Shown here: piece by piece, positions 7,407 through 15,707 of the stretch
Layout: the number at the start of each line of letters is the position of its first letter
Numbering within the stretch: position 1 is the stretch's first letter
Origin: a virus
Virus record (IMG/VR): IMGVR_UViG_3300007735_000646
Location: 1 to 33,948 of that record
Reading direction: 5' to 3' (one strand)
DNA: 33,948 bases
Position numbers and translations under genes: made by a program
Notes under the pieces: generated by a model
What the model saw: only the letters and a program-made list of their open reading frames with translations
What the model was told of the DNA's origin: nothing
Databases searched by the model: none

Positions 7407-8182
7407 TGAGTGAAGAAGCAAATGACAACTCTGGCCTGCTAGATGGTGTGTCTATTGAAGACCCCAATGAGCCGACAACCAGTAGCCAAGAGCAACCCAC
7501 TATCGAACACATTCAGAAACCAGCAGGAACTGAAGACGATACACCCCTAGACAGACCAGACTTTTGGCCAGAGAAATTCTGGAACAAAGACAAAGCGGAG
7601 CCTGATCTAGAGGGAATTAGTAAATCCTACGTAGAACTAGAAAAGAAGTTCAGGGCTGGCGCTCACAAGGCTCCTGAAGACGGAAAGTACAAGTTAGACA
7701 ACCTAGAGGGACTAAGTGAGGATGATCCTGTTGTCCAGTCTTACCTTGGTTGGGCGCAAAAGTATGGCATCAGCCAGCAGGCTTTTGAAGACTTAGCCAA
7801 AGAGATTACCACTATGGGCGCTAATAACGTCCAGCAAGCCCAGTTATCGGCCCGTAAAGAGCGTGAAGCCCTTGGTCCTAATGCAGATGCCATCATTGGC
7901 AATATGACCTCTTGGGCACGTGGCATGGTGCAAAAGGGAATCTGGTCTGGTGACGACTTTGAGGAATACAAAGTATGGGGCGGAACAGCACAGGGCATGA
8001 AGGCTTTGATGAAGTTACGCGAAACTTACGAAGGCCGTGTTCCAGTAGAAACTTTGAAGAATAGCGGGGAAACTGCTATGTCTGATGAGGATTTGGCCAG
8101 CATGGTTGCTGATCCCAAGTATAAAAATGATGCGGGATACCGTGCAAAGGTTGAAAAACTCTTTGAAAAGAGGTATGGTTAA
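7406..8182 (+). CDS. Capsid assembly scaffolding protein
   Basis: The 258-aa acidic, hydrophilic protein follows portal and precedes the capsid gene, the usual scaffold position. The N-terminal 60 residues are disordered and acidic; an RPDFWPEKFWNKD motif comes next, followed by helical segments and a basic C-terminal helix (KVEKLFEKRYG) of the kind that binds coat protein. The scaffold directs prohead assembly and then leaves. A strong terminator lies about 45 bp beyond the stop, ending this transcription unit. Confidence 0.85.
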   Translation: MSEEANDNSGLLDGVSIEDPNEPTTSSQEQPTIEHIQKPAGTEDDTPLDRPDFWPEKFWNKDKAEPDLEGISKSYVELEKKFRAGAHKAPEDGKYKLDNLEGLSEDDPVVQSYLGWAQKYGISQQAFEDLAKEITTMGANNVQQAQLSARKEREALGPNADAIIGNMTSWARGMVQKGIWSGDDFEEYKVWGGTAQGMKALMKLRETYEGRVPVETLKNSGETAMSDEDLASMVADPKYKNDAGYRAKVEKLFEKRYG

Positions 8183-8227
8183 GGGGCTGGCGTAAGTCAG
8201 TTTTCATGCAATTTTCCTTTTAGACTT

Positions 8228-8255
8228 AGCCCCTGCTTGCGCGGGGGCTTTTTTT
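8228..8255 (+). terminator. Rho-independent terminator after scaffold gene
   Basis: AGCCCCTGC and GCGGGGGCT form a 9-bp stem, including one G-T pair, around a TTGC tetraloop. A run of T follows. It separates the packaging/head operon from the capsid region and is immediately followed by a -10-like TATAAT. Confidence 0.9.
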
Positions 8256-8264
8256 ATGTATAAT
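8237..8264 (+). promoter_or_regulatory. Candidate sigma70 promoter overlapping the terminator
   Basis: TATAAT at 8259-8264 is a perfect -10. TTGCGC at 8237-8242, within the terminator arm, is a partial -35 at 16 bp. A start near 8271 would make a transcript beginning just before the pseudoknot-capable segment. Confidence 0.5.
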
Positions 8265-8270
8265 CCAAAC

Positions 8271-8366
8271 CGTTGTCGTTGCACACAACATGTTAGCCGC
8301 TTCATTAAGTATCTTGCCTCTAGGATTTAGAGGGTGCAACCAAGGTACTTAGTAAAGCGGCTTTTG
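8271..8366 (+). ncRNA. Candidate structured small RNA with pseudoknot upstream of capsid gene
   Basis: AGCCGCTT (8295-8302) pairs with AAGCGGCT (8355-8362). Inside, TAAGTA pairs with TACTTA and CTTG with CAAG, and the loop carries a further CCTCT/AGAGG hairpin. The remaining loop segment GTGCAAC (8334-8340) is the exact reverse complement of GTTGCAC (8278-8284) upstream, so a 7-bp pseudoknot can form. A T-rich stretch (CTTTTGTGTTT) follows the outer stem as a possible terminator. A -10 element lies about 7 bp before the start. Together this suggests a short independent transcript of about 100 nt, or a structured leader. No known RNA family is recognised. Confidence 0.5.
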
Positions 8367-8650
8367 TGTTTCTGTCTCGATAAATCGGAATCCATGCGGT
8401 ACGTCGGTGGTGGAATCTTAAAAAACCCTGTTACATGAGCGAACCAAAGCAGGGGCGGTGGGCTAAGAATAGAGCCGGGTGGTAGTGGATAGAGCCTCGC
8501 GTATGCGCCTCAATCCATATAAGTCTGTTCAGCGTGATGCGATGGCATGGCTCCGAGTAGCAATTCATCCAAGCGTAGCGATGCTGTGTTGTGACACGGT
8601 ATAGGCTACGCTTTGCTCAAACATTCACCAAGTAGCAATTAAGGGAATAG
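8367..8650 (+). other. Non-coding interval with hairpins
   Basis: No gene is seen. CCCTG (8426-8430) and CAGGG (8450-8454) can pair. A stronger hairpin occupies 8571-8613. Two direct copies of AGTAGCAATT (8556-8565 and 8631-8640) flank the second hairpin. The stretch may be part of a longer structured leader. Confidence 0.5.
8571..8613 (+). other. 9-bp hairpin flanked by direct repeats
   Basis: AAGCGTAGC (8571-8579) pairs perfectly with GCTACGCTT (8605-8613). An inner GTGT/ACAC stem has a TGTG loop. The 10-bp repeat AGTAGCAATT lies on both sides. No poly-T tract follows, so a terminator is unlikely. Confidence 0.55.
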
Positions 8651-8884
8651 ATGCTTATATGTCCATGTGGCGGTAAGGTTAGCCAAGCGGAGTTGACTTC
8701 TGGCAGGGAGCGCAGGAATTGTGCTGATTGCGGTAGGTATGAAATATTTTTAAATACCCCCTTGACAAACTTACAAAATGCTTATAATGCGGATATGGAC
8801 AACCGCAAGGCCCATGACAAAACATCTGTGCGATGTAAAAGCATAAGTCAAGGCCCAGACCTTCTGGACAACCAGCGACGATAA
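8651..8884 (+). CDS. Small zinc-ribbon-like protein
   Basis: The 77-aa product begins MLICPCGGKV and has RERRNCADCGRYEIF at about residues 21-36. The two CxC or CxxC pairs would make a zinc ribbon, and the arginine cluster before the second pair is usual for such proteins. AAGGGA lies 5 nt before the ATG. The second half is unremarkable and covers a strong promoter, so the end may be under little constraint. It is the only plausible gene between scaffold and capsid. Function unknown. Confidence 0.5.
   Translation: MLICPCGGKVSQAELTSGRERRNCADCGRYEIFLNTPLTNLQNAYNADMDNRKAHDKTSVRCKSISQGPDLLDNQRR
8762..8788 (+). promoter_or_regulatory. Sigma70 promoter for capsid gene
   Basis: TTGACA (8762-8767) and TATAAT (8783-8788) are both perfect hexamers, with a short 15-bp spacer. 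The promoter is about 130 bp before the capsid ATG and downstream of a terminator, which fits extra expression of the most abundant virion protein. It lies inside the small zinc-ribbon ORF. Confidence 0.7.
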
Positions 8885-8918
8885 AACCCTTTATCAACCG
8901 TTTTCTAGGAGAAAACAA

Positions 8919-9761
8919 ATGTCTGTTAGCATTTCTAACGCATTTGTAACCCTATTCGATACGGAAGTTAAGCAGGCATATCAAGCTGATGCTGTCCTGC
9001 GTAACACTGTCCGTCTTCGTACTGGCGTTACTGCGTCTACACATAAGTTCCCTAAGATTGGTTCTGGCGTTGCTCAAGTTCGCGTTCCGCAAACTGACGT
9101 AACACCTTTGAACGTAACTTACTCACAAGCCACTGTTACTTTGAGTGACTGGATTGCCGCTGAATACAGCGACATTTTCAATCAAGCAAAAGTTAACTTT
9201 GACGAGCGTAGCGAATTAGTCCAAGTGGTATCAAAAGCCATTGGTCGTCGCGCTGACCAACTCGTTATTGACGCTTTGGCCTCATCTAGCACATCTTTGA
9301 CTGTTGCAAACAGCGTTGGTGGTGCTACTACTAACTTGAACGTGGCTAAATTGCGCGAAGCACAGCGTCTTATGAATGCTGGCAACGTGCCAATGGAAGA
9401 CCGTTTCATTGTTATTCACGCTTCTAACTTGAGCAACTTGCTGTCTGAGACTGCTGTAACTTCCAGCGACTTCAACACAGTGAAGGCTTTGGTACAAGGC
9501 GAATTGGATACCTTCTTGGGCTTTAAGTTCATCACTTTGGGTGATCGTACTGAAGGCGGCTTGACTGGTGGTGGTTCTGGCTCTGACCGTGTTGTCTACG
9601 CTTACCACAAGAATGCAGTCGGCATGGCTGAAGGCATGGGCGTTCGCTCTGAGATCAACTACATCCCTGAGAAAACTTCTTGGTTGGTGTCGTCTATGTT
9701 CTCTGCTGGCGCAGTTGCAATTGATGCTGGTGGTATCGTTGCCATCACTTGCCGCGAATAA
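8919..9761 (+). CDS. Major capsid protein
   Basis: The 280-aa protein forms the icosahedral shell. It begins MSVSISNAFVTLFDTEVKQAY, with a TGVTAS-then-HKFPKIGSG N-terminal arm, the helix QVVSKAIGRRADQLVIDAL at about residues 106-125, and a C-terminal domain with EKTSWLVSSMFSAGAVAID. This is the T7/N4-like capsid type lacking a maturation protease segment. A clear AGGAGA site precedes the ATG. Leucine is coded by TTG in 14 of 20 cases. It is preceded by its own promoter and followed by a probable decoration protein. Confidence 0.9.
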   Translation: MSVSISNAFVTLFDTEVKQAYQADAVLRNTVRLRTGVTASTHKFPKIGSGVAQVRVPQTDVTPLNVTYSQATVTLSDWIAAEYSDIFNQAKVNFDERSELVQVVSKAIGRRADQLVIDALASSSTSLTVANSVGGATTNLNVAKLREAQRLMNAGNVPMEDRFIVIHASNLSNLLSETAVTSSDFNTVKALVQGELDTFLGFKFITLGDRTEGGLTGGGSGSDRVVYAYHKNAVGMAEGMGVRSEINYIPEKTSWLVSSMFSAGAVAIDAGGIVAITCRE

Positions 9762-9774
9762 GGAGGGCTAAATC

Positions 9775-10056
9775 ATGGCTTTTAATAAAGACAACTTCAA
9801 CGCTATTGGCGGTCAATCAAAGGCTGGCAACGGACCATCTATTTGGTCTTATTCCAGCACTGACGCTCAATCAGCAATTCGTGTTTCTGGCTACTTCAAT
9901 GGTGTCGCATCATTGTTGAGAGTTGGCGACATCATTTTCTGCTACAGCGCTACTGGTGGTACACCAGTTATGTCTACCGCTTATGTGAACAGCAACTCCG
10001 CTGGAGTCGTTGACATCACTGACGGTGTGACCGTAACTGCAACTGATACTGATTAA
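9775..10056 (+). CDS. Putative head decoration protein
   Basis: The 93-aa Gly/Ser/Thr-rich protein lies 13 bp after the capsid stop with an AGGAGG ribosome site. Strand-like segments alternate (SIWSYSST, LLRVGDIIFCYSAT, VVDITDGVTVTATDTD). Position and composition fit small head decoration proteins; no motif proves it. A terminator follows, so capsid and this gene make one short unit from the strong promoter. Confidence 0.6.
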   Translation: MAFNKDNFNAIGGQSKAGNGPSIWSYSSTDAQSAIRVSGYFNGVASLLRVGDIIFCYSATGGTPVMSTAYVNSNSAGVVDITDGVTVTATDTD

Positions 10057-10073
10057 TCAGTAGTCAAGTAAGT

Positions 10074-10108
10074 AGGCCAACTTCTAGTTATCTGGAGGTT
10101 GGCCTTTC
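10074..10108 (+). terminator. Rho-independent terminator after capsid/decoration genes
   Basis: AGGCCAAC pairs with GTTGGCCT around a loop of roughly 16 nt in which TTC/GAG extends the stem; TTTCT follows. It limits the capsid transcript from the tail genes. Confidence 0.8.
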
Positions 10109-10127
10109 TCGCATTTAGAGGTGATGT

Positions 10128-10742
10128 ATGGCAAGTGGTGATACCGATCTTAAAGTTTGTTCTGATGCCTTGCTCTTGCTTGGCGCGGCTCCTATCTCAT
10201 CATTTAATGAGGGTACGGATGGCGCAAATGTCTGTGATCGAATCTATCCTGACCTAAAGAAATCTACCTTACAGTCTTTCCCTTGGTCTTTCTCTTTTAA
10301 GAAAGTCCAGTTAGCGCGCACTATTAATACGCCTGTTAACCAATACAAATACGAATATCAACTACCGTCTGACAGACTTGGTACTGTTCGTCGTGTATTT
10401 AACAGTACAGCCGTTGGTTCTGGTACTTATACCGATTGGGTTATCCAAGGTGATAAGTTACTGACAAACCAAGAAACAGTTGTTATTGACTACCAATATC
10501 TTCCTACGGAGGCTGAGATGCCTTCGTACTTCATCCAGTTGCTCAAGTACATGATGGCTTGGCATTTGGCTGATCCTATTACTGACCAGATCACAAAGAC
10601 ACAGCAGTGGCAGATTACTGCGATTGGCACACCGGGCGAGAATGGCCGTGGTGGGTATTTCCGCACTGCTATGGTGATTGATGGTCAGGGTAATACTTCT
10701 GCCGCATTTGAAGACTTCAGCCTGATTGCTGTGAGGAACTGA
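10128..10742 (+). CDS. Tail tubular protein A (T7 gp11 type)
   Basis: The 204-aa product is the short-tail adaptor ring below the portal. Family traits are ALLLLGAAPISSFNEGTDGA at about residues 14-33, the CDRIYPDLKKSTLQSFPWSF segment and the LPSDRLGTVRRVF turn. The C-terminal part has ELLKYMMAWHLA-like helix features. It overlaps the gene for tail tubular protein B by one base, the standard order in T7-like phages. A possible AGAGGTGAT ribosome site precedes the start. Confidence 0.9.
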   Translation: MASGDTDLKVCSDALLLLGAAPISSFNEGTDGANVCDRIYPDLKKSTLQSFPWSFSFKKVQLARTINTPVNQYKYEYQLPSDRLGTVRRVFNSTAVGSGTYTDWVIQGDKLLTNQETVVIDYQYLPTEAEMPSYFIQLLKYMMAWHLADPITDQITKTQQWQITAIGTPGENGRGGYFRTAMVIDGQGNTSAAFEDFSLIAVRN

Positions 10743-12724
10743 TGACAAGACTAGTCAGCATTCAGACAAACTTTAGCAGTGGTGAGATTGATCCGCTGTT
10801 GAGGGCGCGTGTTGATTTAAAGCAATACCAAAATGGTGCTGAGACTTTAACCAATGTTCTTGTACAACCACAAGGCGGTGTTCGTCGTCGTGGTGGCCTA
10901 AAGTACATCACTGAGATTCCAAGTGCGGCAAGTCCTGCTGATGGCACTAGGTCTGTTGCATTTGAATTTAACGTAGACGATAGTTACATGCTGATATTTG
11001 CAAATCAGCGTATGTACGTCTTCAAAGACAAAGCATTGATTACAAACATCAATGGCACTGGCAATCCATATCTGTTGGTGACTGCGGTTACCAGTAGCAT
11101 CTTGTCGACGATGTGTTGGACGCAATCTGCTGATACGCTGATCATCACGCACAAAGACATTAACCCAATCAAGATCGTCCGTGGCGCTACTGATGCAAGC
11201 TGGACTGTCAGCAATATCTCGTTTACAAGCATTCCAAAATATGCTTACACGGTTAGTTCAAGCAATCCAGCGGCAACTCTGACACCATCTGCTATCTCTG
11301 GAAGTATTACGCTGACTGCAAGCAGTAGCGTATTTACTTCTGGAAGTGTTGGCCAGTATGTCAATGGTGGCATTCAAGGCCGTGCGCGCATTGTTGGCTA
11401 CACCAGTGGAACTGTAGTTACCGCTGTAACTGAAGTCCCATTTTTTGATACCAGTGCAATGGCTTCTGGTGGATGGGAATATGAGTCTGGCTATGAAGCT
11501 GTGTGGAGTTCTACAAAAGGCTGGCCACGTACTTGCACTTTCCATGAGGGTCGCTTGTACTTCGGTGGTTCTAAGTCTCGTCCGTCTACTGTATGGGGTA
11601 GTAAAGTTAATCTGTTTTTTGACTTTACACCTGATCAAGCCTACGATGATGATGCGATTGAAGCAACGCTAGATACCAACAGTTTGAACATTATTACGGA
11701 CATGATTTCTGGCCGTGATTTGCAAGTGTTTACCACTGGTGGTGAGTTCTATGTTCCGCAAAATGGACTAGAGCCTATTACGCCTGCTAACTTCTTTGTC
11801 CGTGCTGTGAGCCGTAGCGGTTCTAGAGAGGGCATACGAGTTCAAATCTTGCAGTCTGGCACGTTGTATATACAGCGACAAGGCAAGGCACTCAATGAGT
11901 TTACTTTCAGCGATACAACGCTGTCATACATAAGCACAAGCATCAGCTTGTTATCTAGCCACTTGATCATCAGCCCACAAGAGTTGGCATTGCGTAAGGC
12001 TACTTCTACGGAAGAGTCTGATACTTTGTACTTATTGAATGGCGATGGAACGATGGCGGCTTACTCAATCCTGCGTCAGCAAGAAGTGGTAGCACCAAGC
12101 AGAATTACAACTGACGGCCTATTTAAAGACGTTGGTGTCGACATTGAAGACATCTATGTTGTTGTCAAACGCACGTTTAACAGCGTGGATAAATACTACG
12201 TTGAGGTGTTTGAATCTACAAAGTTTACAGATTGTGCGTTTACTGGTGGTGCGGCATCTACTGCAACCAGCCTTCCCCATATTGGTAAAACATTAAACGT
12301 CATCTGTGACGGTAGCGTATTGTCTGATGAGGTTGTTAGCGGTGGTGGTTCAATTACCTTTGATCGCGCCAGCACAACCAGTTACGAGGTTGGATTGCCA
12401 TTTACCGTGTCTATCAAGACATTGCCAGTAGAGCCAAGATTGGCGGCTGGTGTGCGTACTGGATTTGTAAAGCGCATTATTGAGGTTAATGCCTTGCTGT
12501 ATGAGACTCAGCATTTGACTATCAATGGAAATCTTGTACCTATCAGGACATTGGATACAGTCAACATTCTTGATAATGCGATGCCATCGTTTACCGGTAC
12601 TAAGAAAGTTGGTGGAATTTTGGGATATGACCAAGATGCACAAATTACAATTGGCCAAGACTTGCCACTCAAAATGACGTTGCTAGGTCTTGAATACAAA
12701 CTTTCTATATACGGAGGCACATAA
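10742..12724 (+). CDS. Tail tubular protein B (T7 gp12 type)
   Basis: The 660-aa protein is the nozzle of the short tail. The start carries the typical QTNFSSGEIDPLLRARVDL and then LTNVLVQPQGGVRRRGGLKY. Later come FHEGRLYFGGSKSRPSTVWGS, and the conserved EIATL-like region is represented by DDAIEATLDTNSLN and ITDMISGRDLQVFTTGGEF. Length is close to the family's usual size of about 700-800 aa. The gene follows protein A and precedes internal virion proteins, as in T7-like genomes. Confidence 0.95.
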   Translation: MTRLVSIQTNFSSGEIDPLLRARVDLKQYQNGAETLTNVLVQPQGGVRRRGGLKYITEIPSAASPADGTRSVAFEFNVDDSYMLIFANQRMYVFKDKALITNINGTGNPYLLVTAVTSSILSTMCWTQSADTLIITHKDINPIKIVRGATDASWTVSNISFTSIPKYAYTVSSSNPAATLTPSAISGSITLTASSSVFTSGSVGQYVNGGIQGRARIVGYTSGTVVTAVTEVPFFDTSAMASGGWEYESGYEAVWSSTKGWPRTCTFHEGRLYFGGSKSRPSTVWGSKVNLFFDFTPDQAYDDDAIEATLDTNSLNIITDMISGRDLQVFTTGGEFYVPQNGLEPITPANFFVRAVSRSGSREGIRVQILQSGTLYIQRQGKALNEFTFSDTTLSYISTSISLLSSHLIISPQELALRKATSTEESDTLYLLNGDGTMAAYSILRQQEVVAPSRITTDGLFKDVGVDIEDIYVVVKRTFNSVDKYYVEVFESTKFTDCAFTGGAASTATSLPHIGKTLNVICDGSVLSDEVVSGGGSITFDRASTTSYEVGLPFTVSIKTLPVEPRLAAGVRTGFVKRIIEVNALLYETQHLTINGNLVPIRTLDTVNILDNAMPSFTGTKKVGGILGYDQDAQITIGQDLPLKMTLLGLEYKLSIYGGT

Positions 12725-13191
12725 TGGCAGAGTATGTAATGATTGCGGCCGCTGTTGCATCTACTACTAGTACGCTACTGTCTGCCCAACAACAGGCTAC
12801 TGGCATGAGAATTCAGGCACAGCAGGCTGAATTGCAAGGCCGTCAAGGTGCTTTGAATTACAACAAACAAGCGATTGCTGTACTAGATAGACAAGAGCAA
12901 ATACGTAGTGCTATACGCGCACGTTCTGCCGCTGGTGGTGTAAACCCTGATACTGGCAGTCCAATGACATTGCAAGAGATCAGCGCTGAAAAGGCTGGTG
13001 TTGAGTTTGGTATTGCAAAAGAAAATGCAGATTTATCTATTTATGGTGGTTTAGTTCAATCACAGAATTTGCAATCAGGCGCAAGATCGGCTGAGGCTCT
13101 TGGAACACTCAATGCCATTGCTACTGCTGGAACTGGACTCTACAGATCGCAGAGAGTTGCAACCCCTTCTACTAAAGATTGGTGGAGTTAA
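12724..13191 (+). CDS. Internal virion protein B (T7 gp14-like)
   Basis: The 155-aa protein has a hydrophobic Ala-rich N-terminal helix (YVMIAAAVASTTSTLLSA), then Gln-rich helices and a conserved motif, RSAAGGVNPDTGSP, at about residues 67-80. This pattern matches the small ejection protein of podophages that inserts into the outer membrane during DNA entry. It overlaps the end of tail protein B by one base and abuts the next ejection protein. Confidence 0.85.
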   Translation: MAEYVMIAAAVASTTSTLLSAQQQATGMRIQAQQAELQGRQGALNYNKQAIAVLDRQEQIRSAIRARSAAGGVNPDTGSPMTLQEISAEKAGVEFGIAKENADLSIYGGLVQSQNLQSGARSAEALGTLNAIATAGTGLYRSQRVATPSTKDWWS

Positions 13192-14913
13192 ATGGCCGAT
13201 CTACCACGCTATCAAAATCTAGGCGTTCAATACGCTGACATGCCGCGCATAACTCCAGTTGCACAACAAGTGCAGGCACAGGGCTTGTCTCAGTTAAGCC
13301 AGAATCTAGATCGTATGTTTTCATACGCTGAGGAGGCCGCTACCACTGAGGCCAAGAAGCAGGCTATTAAATATGCTGTTGAAAATCCCCCGACAAACTC
13401 GCAACTGAATGAGGCTATCTCTAATCCTGCCGCACTCAAAGTAAAAGGTGCTGGCTCTGTATTCCAAGAGACATATCAAAGCGTAGTTGCACAACGCTTA
13501 TCTTCTGAGTTGCTTTTAAAGGCAGACGCAGAGGCTGACACTATTGAGCGTAACTTCCAGATGGGTCAGATTACAAAGGTTCAAGCACAGCAACGTCTGG
13601 CAGACCTGATGGATGGCCAGTCTGCCGCAATGATTGCTGTTAGCCCTGAGTACTCATTGAAGCATCGTGCTTCTTTGGCCACTGTTGCCAGCACATCGTA
13701 CAAAAAGATTTCAGAACTAGAGTTAAAAACTTTCCTTGGTCAAAAGAAGGCTGAGTACACAGCCATGTTGCCTACATTGGGCAAGCAACTAGAAGACATA
13801 ATGAAATACCAGATTGACTCTATTGATCCTGAGACTGGTAAGCCAATTGATATTACAAAGATGCTCAACAGTAAATTGCAAAAGTATGCAGATTCTGTCA
13901 GTATTTTGGGTGGTAGCAATGAGATTTGGGAAAAGGCAATGGTCATTGCTGAGTCAGCAAAGAAGAACGTCATCTCTGATTACGCTACATCCAAGGACTT
14001 TGGTGCTAACCGTGTCGACAAGTTAAACAAAATTCTTGCTGGTGACTTTGGCAAGATGCAACCTATCTGGGACAGCATGGGCGGTGACCAGCAAAAGCTG
14101 ACACGACAATCCATCATTGAGCAATTTAACTTCCAAAAGAATGCAAGAGATTCATTCTTGGCGGCAGAGCAATTTGATGCTAATGACATCTTACGTAAGA
14201 TGTACATGTCTAACAATCCAAGTCAGTACTTCAAGCAATTGCAGACATTGGCTACCGATCCTGCTACGTTGAAATCTGCCCGTGAGTGGCTTGATAACTA
14301 CAACACGCAAGGTGCAAAGCAAGATGACTTGCAGACATTGGCCACAATTCAACGCAAGATATCTGCTGGCACTGCCACGGTAGAAGATGTTATTTCAGCC
14401 AAGAAGTCTGGCTTGTTAAAGAACGATACTGCCAAAACATTTGTAGTAAACATTGCTAATCCAAGCGATGATGTGACGTGGGGTGTTAAGCAAATTGAAC
14501 TGGCTCTAAACATCCAGAACTCTATGTTGCCGCCTGAGATTAATTCAAAAGAAGGCAAGTCAATTGCAATTAACACCAAGAATACTGGTGAACTTGATTT
14601 GCGTAAGTTTGCATCTACACCAGATGCAGACGGTAAATATCCAACTTCAGAGCAAATAAGAAAGAAAGCATCAGAGATCAGAGATAACGCTAAGTCATTG
14701 ATTAGGCCATATTTATTAACTGCAAATGAAAAAGCGGCTGAAGCTGTACGCTCTCAACTCAAAGAATTGAATGGCGTTAATTTAGATGATGATGCGGCAG
14801 TTAATGCGGCAATTGCTCTAGCAGTCAAGAACAAGGCTAATGAAGGCAGTATTAGTGCGGCCAAGATTGGTATACAAAACCTTCGTAAAGCCAAAAAGCA
14901 AGCAGAGGAATAA
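13192..14913 (+). CDS. Internal virion protein C (T7 gp15-like)
   Basis: The 573-aa, mostly helical protein begins with MADLPRYQNLGVQYADMPRI and a Gln-rich helix. It is charged, with no membrane segment, and follows the gp14-like gene directly. In T7, the counterpart forms part of the inner core and the periplasmic tunnel during ejection. The assignment rests on position, length and helical character rather than a short signature. Confidence 0.75.
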   Translation: MADLPRYQNLGVQYADMPRITPVAQQVQAQGLSQLSQNLDRMFSYAEEAATTEAKKQAIKYAVENPPTNSQLNEAISNPAALKVKGAGSVFQETYQSVVAQRLSSELLLKADAEADTIERNFQMGQITKVQAQQRLADLMDGQSAAMIAVSPEYSLKHRASLATVASTSYKKISELELKTFLGQKKAEYTAMLPTLGKQLEDIMKYQIDSIDPETGKPIDITKMLNSKLQKYADSVSILGGSNEIWEKAMVIAESAKKNVISDYATSKDFGANRVDKLNKILAGDFGKMQPIWDSMGGDQQKLTRQSIIEQFNFQKNARDSFLAAEQFDANDILRKMYMSNNPSQYFKQLQTLATDPATLKSAREWLDNYNTQGAKQDDLQTLATIQRKISAGTATVEDVISAKKSGLLKNDTAKTFVVNIANPSDDVTWGVKQIELALNIQNSMLPPEINSKEGKSIAINTKNTGELDLRKFASTPDADGKYPTSEQIRKKASEIRDNAKSLIRPYLLTANEKAAEAVRSQLKELNGVNLDDDAAVNAAIALAVKNKANEGSISAAKIGIQNLRKAKKQAEE

Positions 14914-14915
14914 GC

Positions 14916-15707
14916 ATGAAGCAACCTACTCTTTCAGACTTGTATCACGCAGATTTCTATATGTCGACAGAAGGTGTGGCTGGCGCTTTGCTAGAAGGCG
15001 CTGATGCTACTGACAAACGCTATGAGTTTAATGATCATGGCGACGGTAAAGAATCTGTGTTTTACGAATCAGAGGCTGGCCTGCGTTATTTCCTTGGAAT
15101 GCGTGATGCGCCTATGCCAGAGGTGCAAGTTGCCGCTGGTCCATCTCCAGTGACTTCTGATGCTGGTGCGGCATTTGGCATGTATCCAAAAGCCATTGTC
15201 AAACGCAAACCCAATGTCGGCCTTGAGCCAGATATGAATCCGTTTGCAAGAGTGATTGCAAAAGGCGCTAATTGGCTGGCAGATCAGGTGGACAAGGGTG
15301 CTACTTTGTATGACACCATGCAGTTGATCATACCGGGCGGGTTTGACCCAGACACAAAGCTGACAATCCCTACCGACTTAAAGCCAACCCCTAAGCAGAT
15401 CAATCCTGCTACTGGTGAAGAAGTGCCTGCCACAATGGGTTTAAAGCCCGTAGAAGTCACTGTTGGGGACTTGCTGAAGGCTACCCCTGTGTCTGAGGTT
15501 ATCGGCCTGCGTGGAGTTGCTAGGATCGCTGAGTCACTTGGCACTGGTAACTTGCCTGATATGTGGGATGTGTTGGATGCGGCTGGCTTAATGCCTGCTG
15601 GAACTGGAACTGCTGGAGTTTTGGAGGCCGCTGTTGGCACTGCAAAGAAGGCGGGTAAATCAATAAAATCTGGCACAATGCCACTATTTCCGCAGGAGCC
15701 TAAATAA
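14916..15707 (+). CDS. Putative internal virion or ejection-associated protein
   Basis: The 263-aa product is rich in Ala, Gly and Pro, without a motif I can name. Segments include DLYHADFYMSTEGVAGALL at the start, a proline-rich middle, and AVGTAKKAGKSIKSG near the end. It lies between two ejection-type proteins, with a GAGGAAT site and a one-base overlap (TAATG) into the next. A structural or ejection role is inferred from context only. Confidence 0.65.
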   Translation: MKQPTLSDLYHADFYMSTEGVAGALLEGADATDKRYEFNDHGDGKESVFYESEAGLRYFLGMRDAPMPEVQVAAGPSPVTSDAGAAFGMYPKAIVKRKPNVGLEPDMNPFARVIAKGANWLADQVDKGATLYDTMQLIIPGGFDPDTKLTIPTDLKPTPKQINPATGEEVPATMGLKPVEVTVGDLLKATPVSEVIGLRGVARIAESLGTGNLPDMWDVLDAAGLMPAGTGTAGVLEAAVGTAKKAGKSIKSGTMPLFPQEPK

